Assembly: GCA_014384025.1 (NCBI GenBank)
Contig: JACNGQ010000168.1
Coordinates: 1-58,089, forward strand
DNA from: Planctomycetota bacterium
GTDB lineage: Bacteria; Planctomycetota; Phycisphaerae; Sedimentisphaerales; Anaerobacaceae
Direction of reading: 5' to 3'
Length of the DNA stretch: 58,089 bases
Shown here: in pieces, positions 45,147 to 54,216 of the stretch
Layout: every line of letters starts with the position of its first letter
Numbering within the stretch: the stretch's first letter is position 1
Notes under the pieces: model-generated
Told to the model about the DNA's origin: nothing
The model's database searches: none
Seen by the model: only the letters and a program-made list of their open reading frames with translations
Translations under genes and position numbers: made by a program

Positions 45147-46595
45147 ATGCAAATGAAACGTCGTGATTTTTTGAAATTTGCCGGTGCCGGTGTATGTTTT
45201 GGGGCGGTGGGATGCGTATCGGATATGAGTGCCAGGTCTTCGAGAAAACCTAATATTGTTCTCTGTATGGCCGACGACCAGGGCTGGGGTGATATGGCGT
45301 ATAACGGACATCCTGTCCTCAAGACACCGAACTTCGATGCTATGGCTACCAGTGCTTTACGTTTCGACCGCTTCTACGCCGCTCATCCGGTTTGTTCGCC
45401 CACACGCGGCAGTGTAATGACAGGCCGGCATCCGAACCGCTTCGGATGCTTCAAGTGGGGCCACACGCTTCGACCTCAGGAAATCACCATCGCCGAGGCC
45501 CTCAAGACGGCCGGATACGTTACCGGCCATTTTGGAAAGTGGCATCTTGGTTCGGTCCGCAAGGGCAGCCCCGTCAATCCCGGCGCCAGCGGATTCGATG
45601 AATGGTTCTCGGCTCCGAATTTCTTCGACAATGACCCTATTCTCAGCCGGGAAGGAACCGCGGTCCAAACCAAAGGCGAAAGCTCAATGGTCACTGTCGA
45701 TGCCGCTCTGGAATTTATCGAAAAGCACGCAGAAGGTCCACGGCCGTTTTTGGCAGTAGTATGGTTTGGTTCTCCACACGGGCCGCACCAAGCGATAGAA
45801 GAGGACCGCGCAATATATTCCGACCAGCAGAAGAATTTTCAGCATTTCTATGGCGAGATTACCGGTATGGACCGCGCATTCGGCAAGCTTCGCAAGAGAC
45901 TGCAAACTCTCGGCATCGAAAAAGACACAATTCTCTGGTATTGCAGTGACAATGGCGGCCTTCCTAAAGTCGGCACAACAGGCGGGCGGGCAAACAAGGG
46001 TCAAGTCTATGAGGGGGGCCTTCGCGTCCCTGCCATCCTTGAGTGGCCCGCACGAATTCCGAATCCACGAGCAACCGAGGTGCCCTGCAATACATCGGAT
46101 ATCTACCCGACGCTTCTTGAAATCACAGGTGTACAAATGAAGAACCAGCCGCCACTGGATGGTATCAACCTGGTCCCGCTGATAGAGAGCAAAATGAAAA
46201 CTCGACCGAAACCAATGGGTTTCTGGGACCATCCTACCGGCGGCATCAGGACACCGAGCCTCGAATGGATGACTGAACTTCTTGAGGCGCAGAAAGCAGG
46301 CAAGGAGAGCAGCGAGACTTTCAGATTGCGTTTGGACGCAGGCGAAATAACTCAACAATATCCGCTGGACAGTTTCCCCGGTCACGCCGCCTGGCTCGAC
46401 TGGCCATGGAAGCTTCATCGGATACAATCAAAGAAAGGTGATGTGAAATTTGAGCTGTACAATCTTGCTGATGACCCAGCCGAGCAAAATGACCTGGTCA
46501 CCCGGGATACTGACCGGGTGAACTCAATGAAATCCCAGCTTGAAAGCTGGCTGGTATCCGTCGTTCACAGTCTTAACGGCAGGGATTATCGTTGA
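45147..46595 (+). CDS. Formylglycine-dependent sulfatase, exported
   Basis: A 482-residue type I sulfatase. The signal is of Tat type (KRRDFLKFAGAG) and is followed by a Cys in AVGCVS, which could be a lipobox. The catalytic motif is CSPTR (Cys83) followed by GSVMTGRHPNRFG; NIVLCMADDQGWGD, GHFGKWHLGS and WYCSDNGGLPKVG give other active-site residues. It is only distantly similar to the sulfatase at 19.9 kb, so the two probably act on different sulfated sugars. AAAGGAG precedes the ATG. It is not in an operon with other CAZyme genes here. Confidence 0.93.
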   Translation: MQMKRRDFLKFAGAGVCFGAVGCVSDMSARSSRKPNIVLCMADDQGWGDMAYNGHPVLKTPNFDAMATSALRFDRFYAAHPVCSPTRGSVMTGRHPNRFGCFKWGHTLRPQEITIAEALKTAGYVTGHFGKWHLGSVRKGSPVNPGASGFDEWFSAPNFFDNDPILSREGTAVQTKGESSMVTVDAALEFIEKHAEGPRPFLAVVWFGSPHGPHQAIEEDRAIYSDQQKNFQHFYGEITGMDRAFGKLRKRLQTLGIEKDTILWYCSDNGGLPKVGTTGGRANKGQVYEGGLRVPAILEWPARIPNPRATEVPCNTSDIYPTLLEITGVQMKNQPPLDGINLVPLIESKMKTRPKPMGFWDHPTGGIRTPSLEWMTELLEAQKAGKESSETFRLRLDAGEITQQYPLDSFPGHAAWLDWPWKLHRIQSKKGDVKFELYNLADDPAEQNDLVTRDTDRVNSMKSQLESWLVSVVHSLNGRDYR

Positions 46596-46663
46596 GCAGA
46601 CAACACGTGCCTTTTGCCGACAGTGCTGGCGAAATACAAATAAATTTGGAAGCTGAATAAAAA

Positions 46664-46687
46664 AGCCCCGCAATAAATTGCGAGGCT
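46664..46687 (-). terminator. Terminator of the LOG gene
   Basis: AGCC-C-CGCAAT (46664-46674) pairs with ATTGCG-A-GGCT (46677-46687) with one internal mismatch and a 2-nt loop. On the minus strand it is followed by a run of six T. It lies about 40 bp after the stop of the leftward LOG gene. Confidence 0.7.
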
Positions 46688-46727
46688 GAATATTTTGGCT
46701 TTTTGCCTGGGCGAGGATGAAAAGGGT

Positions 46728-47426
46728 TCAGCGATTATTTTGCTTTTTCATTCCCATGGGTAATTCTATACCGGCAGGTCTTTGCGCGTCCCTGAAGTCC
46801 ACGATAATCTTAACCGCATCATGTGGATCGTCAACTAACGTGAAAACATCCATATCTTCCGGATCGATATATCCGTGTTCTTGAAGCATCTTTTCCCTAA
46901 TCCAGTCGATCAATCCCTGCCAGTAGTCACTACCCACCAGAATGACCGGGAAAGACGCCTGCTTTAAGGTTTGAATCAATACCGATGATTCGAAAAACTC
47001 GTCCATAGTCCCATAGCCTCCGGGGAAAACTATAAAGCCATGGGCGTATTTAAGAAACATAACTTTTCTAACGAAGAAATATCGAAAATGCAGTGACAGA
47101 TTCTGGTAGTCGTTTGGAACCTGCTCCATAGGCAGTTCTATATTAAGGCCGATGCTTTGGCCTCCTGCCTTTACAGCCCCTTTATTTGCCGCCTCCATAA
47201 TACCGCCGCCCCCGCCGGTAATGACCGCAAAGCCGGAATTGACAATTTCCGAAGCGGTCCGCTCGGCAAGTTTATAGTATGGATCATCCGGCTGGGTACG
47301 GGCCGATCCGAAAATCGACACCGCAGGACCGACAGAGGCAAGCTCCTCGAAGCCTTCGGTAAACTCAGCCATTACTCTGAATATCCGCCAGAGGTCCTGC
47401 ACCGGATTTTCGATACTATCAATCAT
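46728..47426 (-). CDS. LOG-family protein (nucleotide 5'-monophosphate phosphoribohydrolase type)
   Basis: A 232-residue TIGR00730-type protein. The nucleotide-binding signature is VSIFGSARTQPDD and VITGGGGGIMEAANKGA, and the catalytic PGGYGTMDEFFE is complete. LOG enzymes remove ribose 5-phosphate from cytokinin nucleotides in plants; bacterial homologs act on AMP and related nucleotides or are uncharacterised. AAGGAGAA lies 9 nt before the ATG. It is separated by a 100-bp gap from nth upstream. Confidence 0.9.
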   Translation of the reverse strand: MIDSIENPVQDLWRIFRVMAEFTEGFEELASVGPAVSIFGSARTQPDDPYYKLAERTASEIVNSGFAVITGGGGGIMEAANKGAVKAGGQSIGLNIELPMEQVPNDYQNLSLHFRYFFVRKVMFLKYAHGFIVFPGGYGTMDEFFESSVLIQTLKQASFPVILVGSDYWQGLIDWIREKMLQEHGYIDPEDMDVFTLVDDPHDAVKIIVDFRDAQRPAGIELPMGMKKQNNR

Positions 47427-47524
47427 AAAAACAATTCTCCTTTATATTTCATATATCCTTGCTGCGCCATTGCCTCAGCCGAAGGCGGACATGAAGCTTT
47501 ATCTCGTATTTATCTTTGTTAATA

Positions 47525-48208
47525 CTACCATAAAGCCGGTTTATTTGCGGCAGGGCAATATTTGGCAATCGGACAATTCACACAGTCCGGCTTACGAGCT
47601 TTACATATACTTCGTCCATGAAAAATCAGTAAATCGCTGAATAAAAGCCAGTTCTTTCTCGGTACTATTTCGGCCAAATCAAATTCCAACTTAACCGGGT
47701 CCGAATTCGGCGAAAGCCCTAATCGGCGTGATAGTCTGATAACATGAGTATCACATACCACCCCCGGTACCCCGAAAGCGTTGCCTAATACACAATTTGC
47801 GGTTTTCCTGCCGACACCGGGCAGCGTTAAAATCTCATCCATCGTACCCGGGATTTTGCCGTCGAATTCCTCGATTACCTTCGTACAGGCCCCCTTGATA
47901 TTGGCCGCTTTATTGCGGAAAAAACCCGTGCTCTTTATGTCCGACTCGATTTCTTTTACGTCCGCTTTTGCCCAGTCTTTGGCCGAGGTGTACTTTTTGA
48001 AAAGGGTCTTTGTAACCATATTGACCCTCACATCCGTGCACTGTGCCGAGAGGATTGTAGAAACCAACAGCTCCAGAGGATTCGAATGTTTAAGTGCTAT
48101 CTTGGCTTCCGGATATGTCTTCCTTAATATCGGGAAGATTTTCCGAATTCTTTCGGCCGCCTTGGTCTTGTCTATTTTTATTTTTATAGTAGCTGTTTTT
48201 TTAGGCAT
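47525..48208 (-). CDS. nth: Endonuclease III
   Basis: A 227-residue DNA glycosylase/AP lyase for oxidised pyrimidines. It has the helix-hairpin-helix LPGVGRKTANCVLG with the catalytic Lys, the Asp in VVCDTHVIRLSRRLG, and the cluster loop C-x6-C-x2-C-x5-C (CKARKPDCVNCPIAKYC). The ATG at 48208 lies 2 bp after the dsbD stop; a GTG two codons upstream is also possible. It is the last gene of the tpr-lptE-ftsH-dsbD-nth series. Confidence 0.95.
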   Translation of the reverse strand: MPKKTATIKIKIDKTKAAERIRKIFPILRKTYPEAKIALKHSNPLELLVSTILSAQCTDVRVNMVTKTLFKKYTSAKDWAKADVKEIESDIKSTGFFRNKAANIKGACTKVIEEFDGKIPGTMDEILTLPGVGRKTANCVLGNAFGVPGVVCDTHVIRLSRRLGLSPNSDPVKLEFDLAEIVPRKNWLLFSDLLIFHGRSICKARKPDCVNCPIAKYCPAANKPALW

Positions 48209-48210
48209 AG

Positions 48211-50037
48211 TCACTTTTTCGAAGGGAGCTCCTGCAGGATTTCTTTCAGCCTGCCGGTAAAGAATATCTCATGCAATCTCAAAGGTTCTTCGACTCCGGG
48301 TAAAAATAATATTGTTACAGGCACTAATTCATTGTACTTGTTCTTCAATGCAAGTGTTGCAGGATTATCATTTGCTGTAGTATCGGCTTTGATTGCCAAG
48401 ACTTCTTTTGCTTCGATTAGCCCTGCAATGTCCTCGTTATGATAAACAACTTTATCCACTGCCTGGCAGCTCAGACACCAATCGGCGGTAAACTTGATTA
48501 ATACAGGTTTGCCTTCAGCTATGGCATTGTCAATAACAGCGTCGTCATAATCCTGCCAGGCAATTAGTTCTCCTGCTGGTGTCGGCAAAAACACCCAGCC
48601 ACCTGCGAACACGATGAGACCGGCACTGATTCTTATAAGCCACTTGCGCCCGGGTTTTGTATTGAAGCTCACCCATCCGCCCCACATCCATATACAAAAA
48701 CCAAGAATCACCGCAAAATATAACACATTCGTCCTGTAGGCTTGAGGCAAGGCACCAATGAGTTTCACGGCTATAATCAGCAGGACAAATCCGATGCCCT
48801 GTTTGAATAATTCCATCCACTGCCCCGGCTTTGGAAGCCGTTTCAGTAAGCCGGGTATTGAAGTTAGTATTGCATAGGGTACAGCCATACCCACACCTAT
48901 CACCATTATAACAACAGTAGCCACCAGCCAATGCTGGGCCTGTGCCCATCCGAAGGCAAACGCCAATATTCCGAATCCGCAGGGAGTGCTTAAAATGGCT
49001 GCAAGAAAGCCTGTGCCGACCGCGCCCGAATAGCCTTTACCACTCGATTTACCAGCTATCGAAGATGGCACACCAATATTAAAAACTCCGAACATCAGCA
49101 GGGCCAGCACCACCAGCAAAAGCACCATCCCCGCAACGAAGACCGGATTTCTATACTGATCGCCCCACTGTAATACTGTTCCATAGAAGATTTGCAGAAT
49201 AATATTTGCAATCGCAAGAGATGCAAAAAACAGTAATATCCCACAACAAAAAGCAAATCCCATCGCTTGGGATTGTTTTTTACCTGCTTTCGCCTGCTCG
49301 ACGATTCTCATTACGATAAGTGGAAGCACCGGCCATACACACGGCATAATATTCAAAGTCAGCCCCGCTAAAAAAGCCAAACCAAGGGCAAAGGGAATGG
49401 AATAACTCGGCGCTGTAATTGTCTCTTGCTTATCAGCGACTGCTTCAATATTGATACTTTTCCAGGAATCCCGCTCTGACCAATCAATCTTAGTTTGTAA
49501 AGTTTTTTCAAACGGCGGTAAGCATACTTTGCTCGTACAGGCAATACCGGTAATCTTGACCTCAATATCACCCTTATCAATCACAGTAGTCTGTCCGGAA
49601 ACTCGGGTTTCTTTGATTGGCACAAAGATAGTGAAATTACCTTCGTAAACTTCTATTTTACTACCCAGTGGGTCTGTGAAAAGATGCCATTGAGGGAAAA
49701 CGGCCTCGCCAAAAGAAAAAACGTCGGAGTGAGCTTGAATCTTCAACTCTAATCCTTCTGCAGGTGCAGTTTCAGACTTGGCGTAATAGTGAAGGTCATC
49801 GGTCCCTTCAAATAAAACTGCAATGCCGGCCTTTGAGTCCATCTGAACAGGCTCAATACGTACAGTTGAAACCTCTTGCCCTGAACTTGCCAGTTCAACA
49901 CCGGCTGCATTATCAGGTGCGATTATTGAGACTGGATCATTTGTGTTTTGTCCCGACGCAGAACAGGTAATTGCAAAAATATAAGCAGTCCATAATATGC
50001 TTAAAAGAAGTGTTTTTTTCGATTTCATAGCAGCCAT
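48211..50037 (-). CDS. dsbD: Thiol:disulfide interchange protein DsbD
   Basis: A protein of about 608 residues in the canonical three-part layout. The exported N-domain has a signal peptide (KKTLLLSILWTAYIFAITCS) and a CxxxxxC pair, ACTSKVC. The membrane core has eight helices with the active cysteines in NIMPCVWPVLPL and LSTPCGFGILAF. The C-terminal thioredoxin domain has the active site ADWCLSCQAVD. It moves reducing power from the cytoplasm to periplasmic proteins. The start is the ATG at 50037 (GGGGGA close upstream), with 50028 as an alternative. Between ftsH and nth. Confidence 0.93.
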   Translation of the reverse strand: MAAMKSKKTLLLSILWTAYIFAITCSASGQNTNDPVSIIAPDNAAGVELASSGQEVSTVRIEPVQMDSKAGIAVLFEGTDDLHYYAKSETAPAEGLELKIQAHSDVFSFGEAVFPQWHLFTDPLGSKIEVYEGNFTIFVPIKETRVSGQTTVIDKGDIEVKITGIACTSKVCLPPFEKTLQTKIDWSERDSWKSINIEAVADKQETITAPSYSIPFALGLAFLAGLTLNIMPCVWPVLPLIVMRIVEQAKAGKKQSQAMGFAFCCGILLFFASLAIANIILQIFYGTVLQWGDQYRNPVFVAGMVLLLVVLALLMFGVFNIGVPSSIAGKSSGKGYSGAVGTGFLAAILSTPCGFGILAFAFGWAQAQHWLVATVVIMVIGVGMAVPYAILTSIPGLLKRLPKPGQWMELFKQGIGFVLLIIAVKLIGALPQAYRTNVLYFAVILGFCIWMWGGWVSFNTKPGRKWLIRISAGLIVFAGGWVFLPTPAGELIAWQDYDDAVIDNAIAEGKPVLIKFTADWCLSCQAVDKVVYHNEDIAGLIEAKEVLAIKADTTANDNPATLALKNKYNELVPVTILFLPGVEEPLRLHEIFFTGRLKEILQELPSKK

Positions 50038-50080
50038 TTTCCCCCATAAAAACCTAAAATGACAGAATATAGAAAAGATA

Positions 50081-52111
50081 TCACTCAGCCGGCTGGTCAT
50101 GGGGTTCTTCGGGCTCGGATTCCGGCTGTTCGGTTTTATTATTAATGGCTTGTTCGTTGTTCTTGGCTTGCTCAGCCGCTAATAAATCGGCAACGGTCGG
50201 CTTGTCCAATCGACCGCCTTCTAAAATTATTTTCACATCAGCAGCATCAAGTGTTTCGTATTTCAGCAGGGCCCTTGCTATTTGCTCGAGGCTGTCTTTA
50301 TTTGTTCCAATTAATTCTTGTGCTTTTTCATAAGCCTCATTGGTAACTTTTTTTACCTCGCTGTCGATTGCTTCCGCTGTTTTATCCGAATACTCTTTCT
50401 CGCCCGGCATCATATACATCTGGTCGCTCATGCCCGTATCGGGAGTATAATTTATTGGCCCAAGATCGCTGCTCATACCCCAGATCAAAATCATCTGTTT
50501 TGCGATATTAGTGGCCGTTCGAATATCGTTCTGTGCACCGCTGGTTATATCATCACAAAACATTTCTTCAGCGACTCGCCCGCCGAAACACACCTGCAAA
50601 AGTGCCATACAATATTTTTTTGTAAATATCGTCCTGTCTTTTTCCGGCAGGGCAAAAGTGGCCCCGCCCATCGGCCCGCGGGGAATGATACTTACCTTAT
50701 GCAGCGGGTCGGCATCTTCTAAGAGTGATTGCACGAGAGTATGGCCGGCTTCGTGATAAGCAGTGATTTCTTTTTCCTTTTGGTCGATTACCCTGCTCTT
50801 TTTTGCTCTTCCCCATCGGACCTTGTCCCGGGCTTCTTCAAGGTCGGCCATTTCGACACTTTCTTTATTGGCCATAGTTGCCGCCAGGGCGGCCTCGTTG
50901 ATAATTGCCGCCAGGTCCGCTCCGCTGAACATAGGTGTCCCGCGTGCGAGTCTTTCCAGGCTGATATCCGGTCCCAATTTTACTTTTTTGACATGGACTT
51001 TCAGAATATCAACCCGCCCTTTCAGGTCTGGTAAGGGAATAAAGATTTGTCTGTCGAATCTGCCCGGCCTTGTCAAGGCATGGTCTAAAATATCGGCGCG
51101 GTTGGTCGCTGCAATCACAATAACCTGGTCGTTCGTATCAAAGCCGTCCATTTCAACGAGTATCGCATTTAGTGTTTGTTCGCGTTCATCGTGTCCCCCG
51201 CCGACATAGCCGGCCCCGCGTTTTCGGCCAATTGCGTCAACCTCGTCAAGGAAGATGATACAGGGAGAATTTTCCTTGGCCTGCTTGAACAAATCGCGTA
51301 CCCGGGATGCCCCGACACCAACAAACATTTCTACAAAATCGCTGCCGGATATACTAAAGAACGGCACATCGGCCTGGCCTGCCATGGCCTTTGCAAGCAA
51401 TGTCTTTCCACACCCGGGTGGGCCTACCAACAGAACGCCGCGAGGGATACGGCCGCCTAATCGCTGGAATTTCTTCGGATTTCTCAAAAACTCGATTATC
51501 TCCGCAACTTCTTCTTTTGCTTCTTCAATGCCGGCTACGTCCTCGAATGTTATTTTGACACGGTCTTTTCCCTGAAGCCGATGTTTGCTTCGGCCAAACG
51601 ACATCAGCATCCCGCCGGCACCGCCGCGAAGGTTGCGGGCAAAAAGAAAATAGAAAATAGCCACCAAAAGGATTATCGGTAGTAACATGCTTATTATATT
51701 CAGCAGCCACGTATGTTGCGGGGGGAAGTTGACCTCAATGCCCTTGTCCTTTAATTCTTTGAGAAATTCATCAGGGACCAAAACCGGGTTGTAATTCACC
51801 GTGAAAGTTTTCGGCGTTTTTTCGTCTGTGCCGGCGTCATCCGATTTGTATTTGCCTGTTATCTCAGTATCGTGGATTTCAACACTCTCGATTTTGCCGT
51901 CATTGGCATCTTCAATAAACTCAGACCACTTTTTCTCTTCACCACTCTGAAATTGTTGCAGCATCATCAATGATGTGAATATCACAATTGCGATTATCAG
52001 ATAGAAAAAAGGCCCGCGTTTATATCGAGGAGGTATCGGCTTTTTCCCGGGCTTGTTTTGTTGGCCTTGACGTTGTTGAAGATTTGGATTGTTGTCTTGA
52101 TTGTCAGTCAT
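50081..52111 (-). CDS. ftsH: ATP-dependent zinc metalloprotease FtsH
   Basis: A 676-residue membrane AAA+ protease. Two membrane helices ([17 protein letters not shown] and [22 protein letters not shown]) flank a periplasmic domain. The AAA module has Walker A GPPGCGKT, Walker [12 protein letters not shown], and the second region of homology [20 protein letters not shown]. The zinc site is HEAGH. The N-terminus has a Gln/Asn/Lys-rich stretch and the C-terminus an acidic Pro-rich tail. The ATG at 52111 is chosen over a TTG at 52180. It removes misfolded membrane proteins. Confidence 0.96.
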   Translation of the reverse strand: MTDNQDNNPNLQQRQGQQNKPGKKPIPPRYKRGPFFYLIIAIVIFTSLMMLQQFQSGEEKKWSEFIEDANDGKIESVEIHDTEITGKYKSDDAGTDEKTPKTFTVNYNPVLVPDEFLKELKDKGIEVNFPPQHTWLLNIISMLLPIILLVAIFYFLFARNLRGGAGGMLMSFGRSKHRLQGKDRVKITFEDVAGIEEAKEEVAEIIEFLRNPKKFQRLGGRIPRGVLLVGPPGCGKTLLAKAMAGQADVPFFSISGSDFVEMFVGVGASRVRDLFKQAKENSPCIIFLDEVDAIGRKRGAGYVGGGHDEREQTLNAILVEMDGFDTNDQVIVIAATNRADILDHALTRPGRFDRQIFIPLPDLKGRVDILKVHVKKVKLGPDISLERLARGTPMFSGADLAAIINEAALAATMANKESVEMADLEEARDKVRWGRAKKSRVIDQKEKEITAYHEAGHTLVQSLLEDADPLHKVSIIPRGPMGGATFALPEKDRTIFTKKYCMALLQVCFGGRVAEEMFCDDITSGAQNDIRTATNIAKQMILIWGMSSDLGPINYTPDTGMSDQMYMMPGEKEYSDKTAEAIDSEVKKVTNEAYEKAQELIGTNKDSLEQIARALLKYETLDAADVKIILEGGRLDKPTVADLLAAEQAKNNEQAINNKTEQPESEPEEPHDQPAE

Positions 52112-52127
52112 AATTTGCGTTTTTTGT

Positions 52128-52170
52128 ATCCCCTTTTTCCAGGGATGGATTTTCACCCTGCAAAAGCAGG
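52128..52170 (-). promoter_or_regulatory. Two small hairpins before ftsH
   Basis: In the 80 bp between lptE and ftsH, CCTGC (52157-52161) pairs with GCAGG (52166-52170), and ATCCC (52128-52132) pairs with GGGAT (42-46 of the same block). Neither has a T-run, so they are probably processing or attenuation elements or a repeat rather than terminators. No clear ribosome binding site lies close to the ftsH ATG. Confidence 0.35.
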
Positions 52171-52189
52171 ATTGATTCAAAATCGCGTT

Positions 52190-52750
52190 TTACCACTTTA
52201 CTTCCATTAGTTCTACGATTTTCCTCGCCAGATTGTTTGCCGCCAAATTCGAAGCATATTTAATATCCTGCTGCTGATATTCAGAATAGCTCGCAGTTGC
52301 GCTTAAAGAGAAGTTATCGATCAAAAGCTCTCCTGTCTTTAGATTTTTCCAGTCAACCAGGGCTGTCAACTCCACTTCTTTTTCAAGAACCAGGCCTGTT
52401 TCCCTTTCGGTGCTGAGCGCCGTCTCGCCTATTGATACTATTTGACCGCTCATAATCGTATCAGCACGGTCTCGGTTCGAGACTATTTTATACGGTGTCT
52501 CTACCTCAATTCGCTTCGACAAAGCATCGGAAAGTTCGTATTCGGCACCTCGTCGAAAGGTCTGGTTGTCGAACATTTCCAGATAGACGGTCTTGATATC
52601 CTGCGGAAACAGAGATTGGTTGGAATAGCCGTTCAACTCGGCGCATCCGCTTAGACCTAAAGTACAGAGCACAAGAATGCAAGAGCTCACCGGCACAAAT
52701 ATGCCTCGACCTGTACTTAAACGGTTGTCTTTAAGATTTTGTCTCTTCAT
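52190..52750 (-). CDS. lptE: LptE-like LPS assembly lipoprotein
   Basis: A 186-residue lipoprotein with the lipobox LSGC (LCTLGLSGCAEL). The pattern FPQDIKTVYLEMFDNQTFRRG, then RADTIMSGQIVSI and the conserved LALVDWKN-type strand with a C-terminal NNLARKIVELM, fits the LptE family, which plugs the LptD outer-membrane LPS translocon. The ATG at 52750 overlaps the end of the TPR gene by 20 bp; a GTG at 52762 would add four residues. Identification is by architecture; LptE is poorly conserved. Confidence 0.75.
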   Translation of the reverse strand: MKRQNLKDNRLSTGRGIFVPVSSCILVLCTLGLSGCAELNGYSNQSLFPQDIKTVYLEMFDNQTFRRGAEYELSDALSKRIEVETPYKIVSNRDRADTIMSGQIVSIGETALSTERETGLVLEKEVELTALVDWKNLKTGELLIDNFSLSATASYSEYQQQDIKYASNLAANNLARKIVELMEVKW

Positions 52751-54005
52751 TTTCTCTCTCACTGCCGCCCGAATTCATGGAAAGTATTTCTTTTGCCATC
52801 TCTGCCGCCTTTGTGCCGGGCCAGTCGTTAACCACCATGTCAAAATAGAGATTAGCCGACCGCTTGTTACCGGTCCTCTGATAATATTGGCCGATACTGA
52901 ATTGTTTGTAGGCTAATTGCTCGTTTATCTCTTTGAGCACCTCGTCAACATCTATTTCTTCGGTACCTGCCGGGTATAGCAGCTTGAATTTTTCATAGCA
53001 ACTTTTTGCAATACTCAGGCTCGATGCGTCATAAAACGGTCTCTTATGCTCAGGATGATTGTTATAGGCGGCATGTTTGCATCGAGCCATATTGAGCAGC
53101 GAGCCCCTGCCGGTTTTTCCTGTCTGGTATTGCGATGATATCTCCCACCATTTTAAATACGCGGCATTAAATTCTTTCTTTCTTTCGTAATGTTCGGCCA
53201 CCGCTATAGATGCGTTTAATCCCATCTGGGTGTCGAGGCCCGCCCGGTCGGTAATCTTTTCCATAATCCTGACGCCCTCGGAGTATCCTTTCAACTTGAC
53301 GACACGAAGCACCCGTTTCTTCTGGCCGCCTAAATAAGCCGTTGCTATGGCATATTGCCTGTCCATAACCTGATCACGAAAATCACTGTCGGGTTGTTCG
53401 GTAAGCAGCTTCTCATAGATTCTCAGTGCTTTGGTGAACTCGCCTTTTTCTTCGTATTGTTGTGCCATTGCAACAGTCGCCTCAGTGCCTATCGGCGTAT
53501 CAGGCGCTTGCTCGCTGATTCTTTCCATAATTGCCAGGCCCTCGGCATATCCTGTTACTTCGAAAATGCCAAGGACGGTTTTTTTCTGTCCGCCTAAAAA
53601 AGCCGTCGCTATCGAAAATTGCCTGTCTAAAGCCGCATCGCGAAGTTCGCTCTCGGGATATTTAGTGATAAGCTTTTCGTAATTATCGACCGCCTCGGTG
53701 AACTTGCCTATGCAAAAGAGCATCTCCGCCTTGATAAAAATGTCTAAATCAGGGCCTGCGATTTCGGGAAAGTCCTTTTTCAGTTTATCGAACGCCTGAC
53801 GGGCGGCCTTGGTTTGGCCGGTATTGACGAGCTTCTTCGTTTCCGTCACAGCCAGCAGAAATTTGTCCCTACCCTCAGCCGTAACGGGCTTCCAGTCCTG
53901 TTCCTTTCCCAAACGCCAGGTGTCCGCCGATACCATCGATATCGCAGACAGTACGACCGTCATTGCCGCCACCATTAATCGCATTCTATATTTTACCATA
54001 TCCAT
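52731..54005 (-). CDS. Exported TPR protein (BamD-like)
   Basis: About 424 residues. A signal peptide (LMVAAMTVVLSAISMVSA) is followed by TPR units such as AVDNYEKLITKYPESELRDAA and ALRIYEKLLTEQPDSDFRDQ. The two middle blocks are an internal duplication: DRQFSIATAFLGGQKK and DRQYAIATAYLGGQKK each start about 110 residues apart. The C-terminus has SIGQYYQRTGNKRSANLYF, resembling BamD/YfiO tetratricopeptide sequences. No lipobox is seen, unlike BamD. It heads a leftward envelope operon; starts at 54005 or 53999 are both possible. Confidence 0.78.
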   Translation of the reverse strand: MDMVKYRMRLMVAAMTVVLSAISMVSADTWRLGKEQDWKPVTAEGRDKFLLAVTETKKLVNTGQTKAARQAFDKLKKDFPEIAGPDLDIFIKAEMLFCIGKFTEAVDNYEKLITKYPESELRDAALDRQFSIATAFLGGQKKTVLGIFEVTGYAEGLAIMERISEQAPDTPIGTEATVAMAQQYEEKGEFTKALRIYEKLLTEQPDSDFRDQVMDRQYAIATAYLGGQKKRVLRVVKLKGYSEGVRIMEKITDRAGLDTQMGLNASIAVAEHYERKKEFNAAYLKWWEISSQYQTGKTGRGSLLNMARCKHAAYNNHPEHKRPFYDASSLSIAKSCYEKFKLLYPAGTEEIDVDEVLKEINEQLAYKQFSIGQYYQRTGNKRSANLYFDMVVNDWPGTKAAEMAKEILSMNSGGSERENEETKS

Positions 54006-54216
54006 GCCCCGCCAATTCTTCTTTATTTCGAAGGTTATTGGTAAATCGCTAAGCATTATACCTGTTCCCAAAGCTATTGCAAACCCGCTCTTTAAAATAT
54101 AATATGTTATAATCTTTCCACAATAATTGCAAGAAAGCTTGTTTTTTGTATATTTGCCGGTTATAAAGCTATTGAATTATCAACCATATTTTTTAAGAAG
54201 CTAATGGAGGTGCAAA

